Of a DNA stretch of 64,000 nt, positions 17,185 through 25,651 are shown one piece after another. The stretch is taken from positions 1 to 64,000 of the forward strand of contig NZ_JAJCYB010000122.1 of NCBI RefSeq assembly GCF_029263155.1, read 5' to 3'. Origin of the DNA: Pseudonocardia sp. Lineage in GTDB: Bacteria > Actinomycetota > Actinomycetes > Mycobacteriales > Pseudonocardiaceae. Within the stretch, counting starts at the first letter, position 1; each line of letters starts with the position of its first letter. The position numbers were made by a program, and so were the translations under genes. Under the pieces are notes generated by a model. The model saw only the letters and a list, made by a program, of their open reading frames with translations, did not search any database and was not told the DNA's origin.

Positions 17185-18579
17185 TCAGGGAGCCACCGCC
17201 CCGGGCACGCCGACCGGCGGGGTCCACCGCGCCTCGGCCCGCTGCACCGTCAGCACCACGGCGGCCCCGACGACGCACAGCGCGATCCCGGTCAGCACGG
17301 CGAGGTTCCACCCGGCGACCAGTCCGGCGGGTGACCCGGCGAGCGCCGTCACGACCGTCACCCCGAACGCCGCGCCGATGTAGCGGCTGGCGTTGTTGAT
17401 CCCGCTGCCGGCACCGGCGCTGGCCGGCGGCACGCTCGCCACGGCCTCGCGGGCCAGCGTGGCGTTCATCAGGCCCGTCCCGACCCCCGCGACCATCAGC
17501 CCGGCGACGAGCTGCCCCACCGGGGTGGCCGTGGTCAGCACGGCGAGCGGGACGAGGCCCGCCGCGGTCACCAGCATCCCCGTGGCCAGCCGGGCCGCGC
17601 CGGAGAACCGCAGGGGGATCCGGCGGGCGAGCAGGGAGGTACCGGCGCTCACGACCGACCAGGCCAGCACGATCACCGCGGCGACGACCGCGGAGTGCTC
17701 CAGCCCGCTCTCCAGCACCGTCGACACGAACGACATCAGCGCGATGATCCCGGCCCCGGTCACGAACGCGGCGAACGTGGCCGAGACCAGCGCGGGCCGC
17801 CGGAACAGGCCCAGCTCCAGCATCGGCTCGCGCACCCGCGCCTGGTGGGCGAAGAAGGCGACCAGCCCGACCACGGCCCCGGCGAGCAGCACCGGCACCG
17901 CGCCGCTCCAGCCCTGCCTGCTCCCGGTGAGCGCCGCCAGCAGGCACCCCGTACCGGCCGCCAGCAGCAGCGCACCCGTGGCGTCGACGCGCCGGCCGCG
18001 ACCGGACCGGGACTCGACCAGCAGCGCGCCCGCCGCGACGGCCAGCGCCCCGGCCAGCACGGTGAGCGCGACGTAGGCCCAGCGCCAGCTCGCGGCGGCG
18101 TCGAGCACCGAGCCGAGCAGCGGCCCGAGCGCCGGTCCGGCGCCCATGCAGGCCCCCCAGACACCGGTGGCGCGGGCCCGGTCCGCCGTCGCGGGGAAGG
18201 TGTAGCCGATGATCCCCAGGCCGCAGGAGATCACCGCGGCGGCGCCGACCCCCTGCAGCACGCGGCCCGCGACGAACGTCCAGGCCTCGGGGGCCGCCGC
18301 GCAGGCCGCCGAGCCGACCGCGAGCAGTGCGGCCCCGGCGACGAACACCCGGCGGCGCCCGATCTCGTCGCCGACCGCGCCCGAGACGAGCAGCGCGACG
18401 GCCAGCCCGAGGCTCATCGAGCTGAGCACCCAGGAGGCGGCCACCGGCGTCGCGCCGAGATGCCGCGTCAGCGACGGCACGATCGACAGCGGCGCGGTGA
18501 ACGCCGTCATGGCGAGCAGCGTGCCGCCCGCGGTGACGGCGAGGGTGGCTCCCGGCCGCGAGGTGACCGTGCTGTTCAT
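17185..18579 (-). CDS. MFS drug/metabolite exporter
   Basis: This 464-residue major facilitator has about 12-14 hydrophobic segments, the loop 2-3 motif GDEIGRRRVF (motif A) and the exporter signature GVWGACMGAGPALGPLLG (motif C, about residues 139-156), typical of proton-driven drug antiporters. The substrate is not predictable. It is divergent from an HxlR-type regulator, with a palindrome in the 56-bp gap, a usual arrangement for an inducible exporter. The start ATG lies 7 nt after TACGGT on its strand, so the mRNA is probably leaderless. Family assignment is firm; the DHA2-like subtype is less so. Confidence 0.83.
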   Translation of the reverse strand: MNSTVTSRPGATLAVTAGGTLLAMTAFTAPLSIVPSLTRHLGATPVAASWVLSSMSLGLAVALLVSGAVGDEIGRRRVFVAGAALLAVGSAACAAAPEAWTFVAGRVLQGVGAAAVISCGLGIIGYTFPATADRARATGVWGACMGAGPALGPLLGSVLDAAASWRWAYVALTVLAGALAVAAGALLVESRSGRGRRVDATGALLLAAGTGCLLAALTGSRQGWSGAVPVLLAGAVVGLVAFFAHQARVREPMLELGLFRRPALVSATFAAFVTGAGIIALMSFVSTVLESGLEHSAVVAAVIVLAWSVVSAGTSLLARRIPLRFSGAARLATGMLVTAAGLVPLAVLTTATPVGQLVAGLMVAGVGTGLMNATLAREAVASVPPASAGAGSGINNASRYIGAAFGVTVVTALAGSPAGLVAGWNLAVLTGIALCVVGAAVVLTVQRAEARWTPPVGVPGAVAP

Positions 18580-18593
18580 GCGGCGGACCGTAA

Positions 18594-18622
18594 CACGGTG
18601 GTTCGGTCATTGAACTGTTGTG
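18594..18622. promoter_or_regulatory. Candidate HxlR operator palindrome
   Basis: An interrupted inverted repeat reads CAC-N4-GTTC-N7-GAAC-N4-GTG, with symmetric spacing over 29 bp. It lies between the MFS -10 (TACGGT, complement 18587-18592) and the CACGAT hexamer (18624-18629) six bases before the regulator start. A dimer bound here would cover both promoters. Assignment to the adjacent HxlR protein is inference from position. Confidence 0.5.
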
Positions 18623-18635
18623 ACACGATGGCCAC

Positions 18636-19175
18636 ATGGTGCTGCCCCGCGACTACACCGGCCAGCGCTGCTCGATGGCTCGGGCACTCGAGGTCGTGGG
18701 CGAGCGCTGGTCGCTGCTCGTCGTCCGCGACGCGTTCTTCGGGGTGCGCCGGTTCAGCGACTTCGCCCGCCATCTCGGGATCCCGCGCGCCGTGCTCGCC
18801 GAGCGGCTGGCACTGCTGGTCACCGAGGGGGTGCTGGCGCCGGTGCCGGGCCCGGGCCGCCGCTCGGAGTACGCCCTGACCGACAAGGGCCTCGCCCTGT
18901 GGCCGGTGCTCCGGGCGCTCGTCGAGTGGGGCGATGCCCACTACGCCCCCGGTGGCCCACCGCGCGTGTTCACCCACGTGGGGTGCGGGGGCGGCGTCGA
19001 CCCGGCGGGCGGGTGTACGCGCTGCGGTGCGCCGGTGCCGGTGACGGAGACCGTGACCGCGCCCGGGCCGGGGTACGGCGGGCCCGGTCCCGACCCGGTC
19101 GGCGCGGCGCTGAGCGAGCCCCGCCCGCTGCTGCGCCCGCTGCCGGGCCACGAGCGGCGCTCGGACACCGCCTAG
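18636..19175 (+). CDS. HxlR-family transcriptional regulator
   Basis: This 179-residue protein has an N-terminal winged helix of the HxlR type: a near-N-terminal Cys (GQRCSMARALEVVGERWSLL, residues 9-28), then RFSDFARHLGI and a wing ending RRSEYALTDKG. HxlR proteins are dimeric and often sense electrophiles or oxidants. The C-terminal third holds further cysteines in GCGGG and CTRCGAPV, possibly a small zinc site, unusual for short HxlR proteins. It is divergent from the MFS gene and probably controls it. Its stop overlaps the ROK kinase stop on the other strand by 4 bp. Confidence 0.82.
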   Translation: MVLPRDYTGQRCSMARALEVVGERWSLLVVRDAFFGVRRFSDFARHLGIPRAVLAERLALLVTEGVLAPVPGPGRRSEYALTDKGLALWPVLRALVEWGDAHYAPGGPPRVFTHVGCGGGVDPAGGCTRCGAPVPVTETVTAPGPGYGGPGPDPVGAALSEPRPLLRPLPGHERRSDTA

Positions 19176-20116
19176 CGGCAGGCCCCGCGTGCCAGCCGCG
19201 CGGCCCCCACCACCGCGGCGGCGTCGCCGAGCTGGGCGGTGCGGATGCGGGCCAGCGGGCGGCGCCCGGCCCCGGTCAGGCACGCGGCGTAGTGCTCGCG
19301 GGCGTCGTCGAGGAACAGCGGCGCCGAGCCGGACACGCCGCCGCCGATCACCACGAGCTCCGGGTCGAACACGTCGGCCACCAGCGAGAGCCCCTCACCC
19401 AGCCAGTGGGCGAGCTCGGCCACCGCCGCGCAGGCGATCGGGTCGCCGTCCCGGGCGGCGGCGGCGCCCCGCCGGCCGGTGAGCTGGCCGGGGTCGTCCG
19501 CGACGAACCGCCGCAGCACCGGGGACCGGCCGGGATCGCGGGCCAGCAGCTCGACGGCCGTGGTGGCCAGTGCGGTGCCGCTGCAGTAGCGCTCCCAGCA
19601 GCCGGCCTTGCCGCACGGGCAGGGCCGCCCGCCGGGCACGACCCGCAGATGCCCCAGCTCCGGGGCCACCCCGTGCGCGCCCCGGTACAGCTCGCCGTCG
19701 AGCAGCAGCGCCGAGCCGATGCCGGTGCCCAGCGCGAGGAACACCACCGTCGACGGGCCCGCGGCGGCACCGTGGTGCCGCTCGGCCAGCGCGGCGGCGT
19801 TGGCGTCGTGCTCGACGACGACCGGCAGCCCGGTGCGCTCGGCGATCCGCTCGGCGACGGGCGCGTCGCGCCATGACAGGTGGGGTGCGAAGCGGACGCC
19901 GCGCCGGTCCGGGGTGACGAACCCGGCTAGCGCGAGGCCCGCGGCGGCCACCCGGTGCCGCGCGGCGACCTCACCGATCACGCGGGCGACGGTGGCCTCC
20001 AGCGCGGCCTCACCGCGCGGGGTGAGCGCACGGGCGGTGTCGAGGACCGCGCCGTCGGCGTCGACCACCCCCGCCCGGATGCTGGTGCCGCCGACGTCGA
20101 CACCGACGGTCAGCAC
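19172..20116 (-). CDS. ROK-family sugar kinase (glucokinase-like)
   Basis: This 314-residue protein has the ATP phosphate loop VGVDVGGTSIRAGVVD (residues 4-19), the sugar-site EHDANAAALAE (about 102-112), GTGIGSALLLDG and the ROK zinc-binding signature CPCGKAGCWE (about 166-175). It probably phosphorylates glucose or a related hexose in the cytoplasm; actinobacterial glucokinases often belong here. It lacks an N-terminal HTH, so it is an enzyme and not a ROK repressor. It has no clear metabolic partner nearby. Substrate choice among glucose, N-acetylmannosamine and other sugars remains open. Confidence 0.82.
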   Translation of the reverse strand: MLTVGVDVGGTSIRAGVVDADGAVLDTARALTPRGEAALEATVARVIGEVAARHRVAAAGLALAGFVTPDRRGVRFAPHLSWRDAPVAERIAERTGLPVVVEHDANAAALAERHHGAAAGPSTVVFLALGTGIGSALLLDGELYRGAHGVAPELGHLRVVPGGRPCPCGKAGCWERYCSGTALATTAVELLARDPGRSPVLRRFVADDPGQLTGRRGAAAARDGDPIACAAVAELAHWLGEGLSLVADVFDPELVVIGGGVSGSAPLFLDDAREHYAACLTGAGRRPLARIRTAQLGDAAAVVGAARLARGACR

Positions 20117-20144
20117 CTCGCGGCGCCCGTTCCGGCACCCGGCA

Positions 20145-20522
20145 TCAGCACGACACCGGCCGCTCGATGCGGATGTGCTGGACGCGTCGCGGTGGCCGAG
20201 CCGGGTCCGGCCGGGCGGGCGGGGTCGGCGCGGGCGGTGGTGGCCACGCCGCGGGATCGCCCTCGTGCAGCGCGGCCTGGAGCACCGCCAGCAGGCCCGA
20301 CGCGTGCTCGGCGAGCCGCACGGCCAGCTCCGGACGTTCCCCGCGCAGCAGCGCCACGAGCGCGCAGATCGGGCACACCGCGCAGGCCTCGGCGGACTGC
20401 GGCGCGCCCGGCTCGCTCCGGACCCGGTCGAGCACGGGACCGAGCCGGTCGAGCGCGAGTACGGCGACGGCGCGCAGCTCGGTGCCCAGCCCCGCGTGCG
20501 TGCCGCAGCCGGGGCCGGTCAT
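20145..20522 (-). CDS. Conserved Cys-motif protein (Rv2183c position)
   Basis: This 125-residue protein has a helical N-terminal part (TELRAVAVLALDRLGPVLDRV) and a Cys cluster CAVCPICALVALLRGERPE at about residues 61-79, with spacing CxxCxxC. A Pro-rich, basic C terminus follows. The cluster suggests metal or Fe-S binding, but no family function is known to me. It follows the ArsA-type ATPase gene by about 100 bp on the same strand, as Rv2183c follows Rv2184c. I chose ATG 20522 over an upstream in-frame ATG at 20567 because the latter adds only basic low-complexity residues. Confidence 0.65.
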   Translation of the reverse strand: MTGPGCGTHAGLGTELRAVAVLALDRLGPVLDRVRSEPGAPQSAEACAVCPICALVALLRGERPELAVRLAEHASGLLAVLQAALHEGDPAAWPPPPAPTPPARPDPARPPRRVQHIRIERPVSC

Positions 20523-20622
20523 CGCCGTCCCCCGCCGGGCCCGGCCGACCGCGCCGGGGTGCCGCACCGGCGGGCCCGGGCCTGCGCGGCGACGCCGGTG
20601 ACGGGACGGGTCACGGCCCGCC

Positions 20623-21846
20623 TCATCGGGTCCACACCGCGCGGTCGGGGGTGAACACGATGCACAGGTCGTCCCCGACGAGCCGGGCGCCGGTCACCTC
20701 GCAGCGCTGCAGCACCGACGGGAGCGCCACCATGCGCCGCGTGCCGCCCGCGGTGACGGCCAGCTCGTCGCCGACGCGGGACAGGTCCAGCGGTGCGTCG
20801 GCCGCCCCGGGCAGGTGCAGGACCAGCTCGAACTCCGACTCGGCCGAGGTGCCGGTGCCCGCGGTGCGCCGCACCTGCAGCAGCGGCGCGCCGTCGGCGC
20901 CGGGAGCGGCGGGGTCGGTGTCGCCGTAGAGGCCGTGGGCGATGTCGAGCAGCGCGGGGACGCCGGTGGGCTCGGCGGCGGTGTAGCGCGCCATCCGGAT
21001 CGGCAGCGCCATGCCGCCGAGGTCGGACAGGACGGCCTGCTGCTCGGTGTGCCGCTCCCGCAGCCAGCGCGCGGCGGGCCCGCGCAGCGATGGCGGCGGC
21101 CCGGGCATGATCCGGTTGACCACCAGGTCGTCGACGCGCAGGCCGTGCAGCGCGAGCGCGGTGATGGTGCGGCGGGTCTCCGCGGCCACCACCCGTTCCG
21201 GGGTGAGCACCAGCCGGATCGAGGTGCGCGTGTGGTCGCCGAGCATGGTGCGCAGGCCGGTGAGGTCCTCGGCGAGCTCGTCCAGGGCCGTGATCGTGGC
21301 CTCCCACGCGGGCAGCGCCTCCTTGCCGCCCGGCGCGAGCCCGGCCAGCATCCCGCGCACGGCCCGGCGGTGGGCGGGGAACAGCCGCTCCAGGTAGCCG
21401 GACACCGCCTCGGGCAGGCCGAGCAGGCGCAGCGTCTCCGCGGTGGGCCCGCAGTCGACGACGACGACGTCCCAGCCCCCGGTGTCGGCGGCGCGGCGCA
21501 CCTCGCCGAGCGCGAGCAGGTCCTCCACCCCCGGCAGCACCGTCAGCTCGTCGGCCACCAGCTCGTCGACACCCGCACCCGCGAGGACGGTGCGCAGGTG
21601 GCCCTGCAGCGTGCCCCAGCTCCTGTCGAGCAGCGCGCGGGTGTCGATGTGCTGTGCCGACAGCCGTTCGCCGATCTCCACGGGCTCGCCCCCGAGATCG
21701 GCTTCGAGCGCGTCACCGAGGGAGTGGGCGGGGTCGGTGGAGACCACGAGCGCGCTGCGGCCCGACCGCGCCAGGTGGGCGGCCGTCGCGGCGGCGAGGG
21801 TGGTCTTGCCGACGCCACCCTTGCCGGTGAACAGGACGACGCGCAC
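20623..21846 (-). CDS. ArsA/GET3-family ATPase (Rv2184c-like)
   Basis: This 407-residue deviant Walker A ATPase begins with VVLFTGKGGVGKTTLAAATAA (P-loop residues 7-15, with the intermonomer Lys), followed by STDPAHSLGDAL (switch I) and VVVVDCGPTAETLRLL (switch II). The C-terminal third is a beta-rich alpha-crystallin-like extension seen in actinobacterial members. There is no arsenite pump gene nearby and no obvious metal-binding Cys triad, so an arsenic role is unlikely. A client-protein or membrane-lipid function is possible but unproven. It is in the same strand run as the SRPBCC gene upstream, 22 bp away. Confidence 0.82.
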   Translation of the reverse strand: MRVVLFTGKGGVGKTTLAAATAAHLARSGRSALVVSTDPAHSLGDALEADLGGEPVEIGERLSAQHIDTRALLDRSWGTLQGHLRTVLAGAGVDELVADELTVLPGVEDLLALGEVRRAADTGGWDVVVVDCGPTAETLRLLGLPEAVSGYLERLFPAHRRAVRGMLAGLAPGGKEALPAWEATITALDELAEDLTGLRTMLGDHTRTSIRLVLTPERVVAAETRRTITALALHGLRVDDLVVNRIMPGPPPSLRGPAARWLRERHTEQQAVLSDLGGMALPIRMARYTAAEPTGVPALLDIAHGLYGDTDPAAPGADGAPLLQVRRTAGTGTSAESEFELVLHLPGAADAPLDLSRVGDELAVTAGGTRRMVALPSVLQRCEVTGARLVGDDLCIVFTPDRAVWTR

Positions 21847-21868
21847 GAGCCGCAGGGTATCTGCCTGC

Positions 21869-22309
21869 TCAGCCGGCGCTCTCGACCCGTCGCTTCAGGC
21901 CCTTCAGCGCCGTGTCGATGATCACTTTCTCGGCCTTCCGGCGCAGCATGCCGATCATCGGGATGTTCAGGTCGACGGCCAGCGAGTACGTGACCGTGGT
22001 GCCCGCGGCGCCGCCGGTGAGCGTGTACGAGCCGTCCTGCGCCTTCTGCATCTGGCCCTTGACCAGCGTCCAGCGCACCGCGCGGCCGTCGTCGGCCCAC
22101 GTGTAGTCCAGCGTGTAGGAGTCCTTGATCGGGCCGGCGTCCATGGTGAAGCGGACGCGGGCGGGCGGGCCGCCTGCTCCGGGTTCGAGCACCTCGACGC
22201 TCTTCACCTGCTCGGCCCACTCGGGGTAGGACTCGAAGTCGGCGATCACGGCCATCACCTGCTCCGGCGGGGCGGCGATGTCGATCGATGAGGTGGTCGC
22301 GGCGGCCAT
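21869..22309 (-). CDS. START/SRPBCC-fold protein (Rv2185c/TB16.3-like)
   Basis: This 146-residue polyketide-cyclase/coenzyme Q-binding family protein is a helix-grip fold with a hydrophobic cavity. It starts with SSIDIAAPPEQVMAVIADFESYPEWAEQVKSV, with each stretch typical of the family's first strand and helices, and ends in a long amphipathic C-terminal helix (RRKAEKVIIDTALKGLKRRV). The ligand is unknown. It probably forms an operon with the ArsA-type ATPase 22 bp downstream, as in mycobacteria. The similarity is at fold level, so no enzymatic claim is made. Confidence 0.8.
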   Translation of the reverse strand: MAAATTSSIDIAAPPEQVMAVIADFESYPEWAEQVKSVEVLEPGAGGPPARVRFTMDAGPIKDSYTLDYTWADDGRAVRWTLVKGQMQKAQDGSYTLTGGAAGTTVTYSLAVDLNIPMIGMLRRKAEKVIIDTALKGLKRRVESAG

Positions 22310-22362
22310 GGGCGAAGGTTACCGAAGGGTCGCTTGCGGGCCCGTCGACGGCACGGCCGGTG

Positions 22363-23160
22363 TCACCACCGCAGCACGTAGGGCGCGCCGGTGCGCCGGA
22401 AGTGTCCGACGTTGACGCATTCGGTGGGCCCGACCCGCACCCGCGCGGCCAGCGGCTGGTGCACGTGACCGAACAGCGCGGCCCGGGGCCGGTGCTCGGC
22501 GACGGCCCGCAGCAGTGCGGGGGACCCGGACTCCGCGTGTCGCGACACCACGTCGTAGGCGAGGTCGGGCACGGCGGGGGGCGCGTGGCTGCACAGCACG
22601 TCGTAGCCGGTCAGCGCGGCGACGGAGGCCTCGAACTCGGGCAGGCGCAGCAGGTTGGGCCGCCACGGCCCGCCCACCCGCGGCTCGACGCCCGCGGGCA
22701 GTGGCACCCCGCCGACGAACCCGAACCGCAGCCCGCCGATCGTCACCACCCGCCCGTCGACCGCGGTGACCGGGTCGCGGACGAACTCCGGCCACAGCTC
22801 GGGCAGGTCGACGTTGCCGGGGATGGCGTAGGTCGGGAGCCCCACCGTCTCCAGGGCCCCGAACAGCTGCGCGTACTGCTCGCGCACCGCGTCGGCGACG
22901 ACCGCGGGCGGGTCCGGGACGTGCGACCAGGCCTCCCGGGCGAACGCCATCAGCTCGCCGGGCCGCCCGTTCGACCGGATGGCGGCGAACCGGGCCCCGA
23001 CCTCCGCCCCCAGCACCCGTCCGATGATGCCGCGCTCGGGGTGCTGGTAGTCGGCGAACTCGATGAGGTCGCCCAGCACGATCAGGGCGTCGGCGCCGTC
23101 CCCGGCCCGCGCGAGCGCCTCGGCGTTGCCGTGCACGTCGGAGACCACGTGCACGCGCAT
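22363..23160 (-). CDS. Metallophosphoesterase
   Basis: This 265-residue calcineurin-like phosphoesterase has dimetal-site motifs in order: VVSDVHGN (residues 5-12), VLGDLIEF (about 28-35), GNVDLPE, SHAPP and GHVHQPL. The metal-site residues (Asp, His, Asp, Asn, His, His) are all present, so it should be active. The substrate is unknown. ATG 23160 was chosen because family members begin with MRVHVVSD; an upstream in-frame start at 23214 adds 18 non-conserved residues. It is inserted between the Rv2185c- and Rv2186c-like genes, which are neighbours in mycobacteria. Confidence 0.83.
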   Translation of the reverse strand: MRVHVVSDVHGNAEALARAGDGADALIVLGDLIEFADYQHPERGIIGRVLGAEVGARFAAIRSNGRPGELMAFAREAWSHVPDPPAVVADAVREQYAQLFGALETVGLPTYAIPGNVDLPELWPEFVRDPVTAVDGRVVTIGGLRFGFVGGVPLPAGVEPRVGGPWRPNLLRLPEFEASVAALTGYDVLCSHAPPAVPDLAYDVVSRHAESGSPALLRAVAEHRPRAALFGHVHQPLAARVRVGPTECVNVGHFRRTGAPYVLRW

Positions 23161-23239
23161 GCGGTCACCATAGTGCGGCCGCCGCGGGCCCCACGGATCA
23201 CTCCCGCGCGACACCGACGCCGGGCCCCTCCGGTCGTCG

Positions 23240-23301
23240 TGATCAGCGGTTCCGGGACACGGCCTGCGGATACACAGCTCATGTCCCGGATGTGGCGATC
23301 A
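23240..23301. repeat. 62-bp intergenic palindrome, family TGATC..GATCA (copy 1)
   Basis: The left arm begins TGATCAGCGGTTCCGGGACA and the right arm ends in GATCA. The 20-nt arms match at 15 positions, including TGATC and CCGGGACA, around a 22-nt loop. It lies between two minus-strand genes and touches the stop codon of the upstream one (23299-23301), so it could form a 3' hairpin. A related element of the same length class lies at 32549-32611. Confidence 0.6.
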
Positions 23302-23691
23302 TGCGGGCGGCTCCCCCGGCGCCCGCCCCGCCTCCAGCCGGTCCTTGCAGGCGAACGCGACGGCCTTCGCGGCGCGCTGGCGCCTGCGTGCCTCGGCGGC
23401 CCCGCGCCGCGGTGGAGCGGGATCGGGGCGGCCGTCGCGGCCGGGCGGGTCGGCGCGCAGGAAGTAGTGCAGCACCGTGCCGTCCAGCACCGGTTCCAGC
23501 CACACCTCCATGCTGCCGACGAGCGCGCCGCGCACGGTCCAGCGCACGCCCTGCGCGCCGCGGTCGGTGTCGATCTCCAACCGCAGGTCGGGCCACCATC
23601 TGCGCCACTGCGCGGGCGTCGCGAACTCCGCGGCCACCACGGCGGGAGGCACGGCCAGGAACGTCTCGTCCACCACGTCGACCGACGGCAC
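23299..23691 (-). CDS. SRPBCC-like protein (Rv2186c position)
   Basis: This protein of about 130 residues starts VDVVDETFLAVPPAVVAAEFATPAQW and has WRRWWPDLRLEIDTDRGAQG, a pattern resembling START/SRPBCC helix-grip proteins. A basic C-terminal helix rich in Arg and Ala (RGAAEARRRQRAAKAVAF) follows. Rv2186c (129 residues) is the positional equivalent, just before fadD15. A hydrophobic-ligand or lipid-binding role is a guess. The GTG start (23691) is divergent from fadD15 by 115 bp. Its 3' end merges into the palindrome at 23240-23301. Confidence 0.68.
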   Translation of the reverse strand: MPSVDVVDETFLAVPPAVVAAEFATPAQWRRWWPDLRLEIDTDRGAQGVRWTVRGALVGSMEVWLEPVLDGTVLHYFLRADPPGRDGRPDPAPPRRGAAEARRRQRAAKAVAFACKDRLEAGRAPGEPPA

Positions 23692-23806
23692 CGGACCAGC
23701 GTCCCCGACGTTCGCGAAACGGGCGAAACCGGATCGACGGGGACCTCCCCTTTCGGGGGACCGGACGGTAGGTTGCGGCGAGCGACAGTCGAGGAGGTCT
23801 GGTCAC

Positions 23807-25615
23807 GTGCGCGAGTACAGCGTTCCCGCCACCATCACCGTGGGTGACGAGGAGAATCTCGTCGACGCGGTGTTCGACACCGCGACGAACCACCCCGAGA
23901 CGGTGTCCTACCGGCGGCGGGGAGAGGACGGCACGTGGTCGGAGGTCTCGGCGACGCAGTTCGCCGCCGAGGTCACCGCAGTGGCGCAGGGGCTGATCGC
24001 AGCGGGCGTCGCGGCAGGCGACCGGGTGGCGCTGCTCTCGCGCACCCGCTACGAGTGGACGCTGATCGACTACGCGATCCTGGCCGCGGGCGGGATCACC
24101 GTCCCGATCTACGAGACGTCCTCGGCCGAGCAGATCGGCTGGATCCTCTCCGACTCCGGCGCGAAGGTCATCGTCGTCGAGAACGCCAAGCACGTGGCGC
24201 TCGTGACCGAGACCGGCGCCGACGTCGCGGTGCACGTGATCGAGCCCGACTCCGGCGACGGCGCGATCGCCGCCCTCACCGCGCAGGGCGCCGACGTGCC
24301 CGCCGACGAGGTGCACGCGCGGCGGCGGGCCGTCCGGTCCGACGACCTGGCCACGCTCATCTACACCTCGGGCACCACCGGTCGCCCCAAGGGCTGCGAG
24401 CTCACCCACCGCAACCTGCTCACCGAGTGCCGGGCCGCGGGAGAGGCGTTCCCCGAGCTGCTGACCGCGGGCGGCTCGGTGCTGCTGTTCCTGCCGATGG
24501 CGCACGTGTTCGGCAAGGTCATCCAGTGCGGCGCCACCTACACGCGCACCACCGTCGGGCACACCGCGAACATCGCGAACCTGGTGCCCGACCTGGGCTC
24601 GTTCCAACCCACGTTCCTGCTCGCCGCGCCCCGGGTGTTCGAGAAGGTCTACAACTCGGCGCGCCAGCGGGCCCACGACGACGGCAAGGGCCGGATCTTC
24701 GACCTCGCCGCGGACACCGCCATCGCGTGGTCGAAGGCGCATGACGCCGGTGGCCCCGGCATCGCGCTGCGCGCCAAGCACGCCCTGTTCGACAAGCTGG
24801 TCTACGGCAAGCTCCGCGCCGTCGTCGGCGGGCAGGTGCGGGCCGCGGTCTCCGGCAGCGCCCCGCTCGGCGCCCGGCTGGGCCACTTCTTCCGCGGTGT
24901 CGGCATCCCGATCCTGGAGGGCTACGGCCTCACCGAGACCTCCGCGGGCATCACCGTCAACACGCTGGGGGCCACCCGTATCGGTTCGGTCGGCCGCCCG
25001 ATGCCCGGCCACGCCGTTCGCATCGCCGACGACGGCGAGATCATGCTCTCCGGACCGATCGTCTTCCGCGGCTACTGGCACAACGAGCAGGCCACGAAGG
25101 AGGCGCTCGAGGACGGCTGGTTCCACTCGGGCGACATCGGCGAGCTCGACGACGCCGGCTTCCTCACGATCACCGGGCGCAAGAAGGAGATCATCGTAAC
25201 GGCGGGGGGCAAGAACGTCGCCCCCGCGGTGCTCGAGGACCGGCTGCGCGCGCACCCGCTGATCAGCCAGTGCATGGTCGTCGGCGACGCCCAGCCGTTC
25301 ATCGCGGCGCTGGTCACCGTCGACCCCGAGGCCCTGCCCGGCTGGCGCGAGCGCAACGGGAAGCCGGCGGGCGACGGCGCCGCCGACCTCGTGGACGACC
25401 CCGACCTGCGCGCCGAGATCGCGGCCGCGGTCGAGGAGGCCAACAAGGCGGTGTCGCGTGCCGAGCAGATCCGGGAGTTCCGGATCCTGCCCGTCGACTT
25501 CACCGAGGCCGGCGGCGAGATGACGCCGACGCTGAAGGTCAAGCGCCAGGTCGTGGCCACGATCTACGCCGACGACATCGCGGCGATCTACGCGAAGACC
25601 TCGGCGAACGCCTGA
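23807..25615 (+). CDS. fadD15: Long-chain fatty acid-CoA ligase (FadD15-like)
   Basis: This 602-residue ANL-superfamily enzyme activates long-chain fatty acids to acyl-CoA by way of an acyl-adenylate. The P-loop-like motif is YTSGTTGRPKGCELTHRN (about residues 185-202), the adenine motif GYGLTETSAG (about 372-381), and the hinge and C-domain Lys region ITGRKKEIIVTAGGKNVAP (about 454-472). The GTG start at 23807 has GAGGAGG at 23791-23797, nine bases upstream. Length and the start REYSVPA fit Rv2187. It is divergent from the SRPBCC gene and convergent with pimB', as in M. tuberculosis. Confidence 0.9.
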   Translation: MREYSVPATITVGDEENLVDAVFDTATNHPETVSYRRRGEDGTWSEVSATQFAAEVTAVAQGLIAAGVAAGDRVALLSRTRYEWTLIDYAILAAGGITVPIYETSSAEQIGWILSDSGAKVIVVENAKHVALVTETGADVAVHVIEPDSGDGAIAALTAQGADVPADEVHARRRAVRSDDLATLIYTSGTTGRPKGCELTHRNLLTECRAAGEAFPELLTAGGSVLLFLPMAHVFGKVIQCGATYTRTTVGHTANIANLVPDLGSFQPTFLLAAPRVFEKVYNSARQRAHDDGKGRIFDLAADTAIAWSKAHDAGGPGIALRAKHALFDKLVYGKLRAVVGGQVRAAVSGSAPLGARLGHFFRGVGIPILEGYGLTETSAGITVNTLGATRIGSVGRPMPGHAVRIADDGEIMLSGPIVFRGYWHNEQATKEALEDGWFHSGDIGELDDAGFLTITGRKKEIIVTAGGKNVAPAVLEDRLRAHPLISQCMVVGDAQPFIAALVTVDPEALPGWRERNGKPAGDGAADLVDDPDLRAEIAAAVEEANKAVSRAEQIREFRILPVDFTEAGGEMTPTLKVKRQVVATIYADDIAAIYAKTSANA

Positions 25616-25651
25616 CCACGTCCCGCTCGCCGCGGCCGGCCGGCTAGCAAG

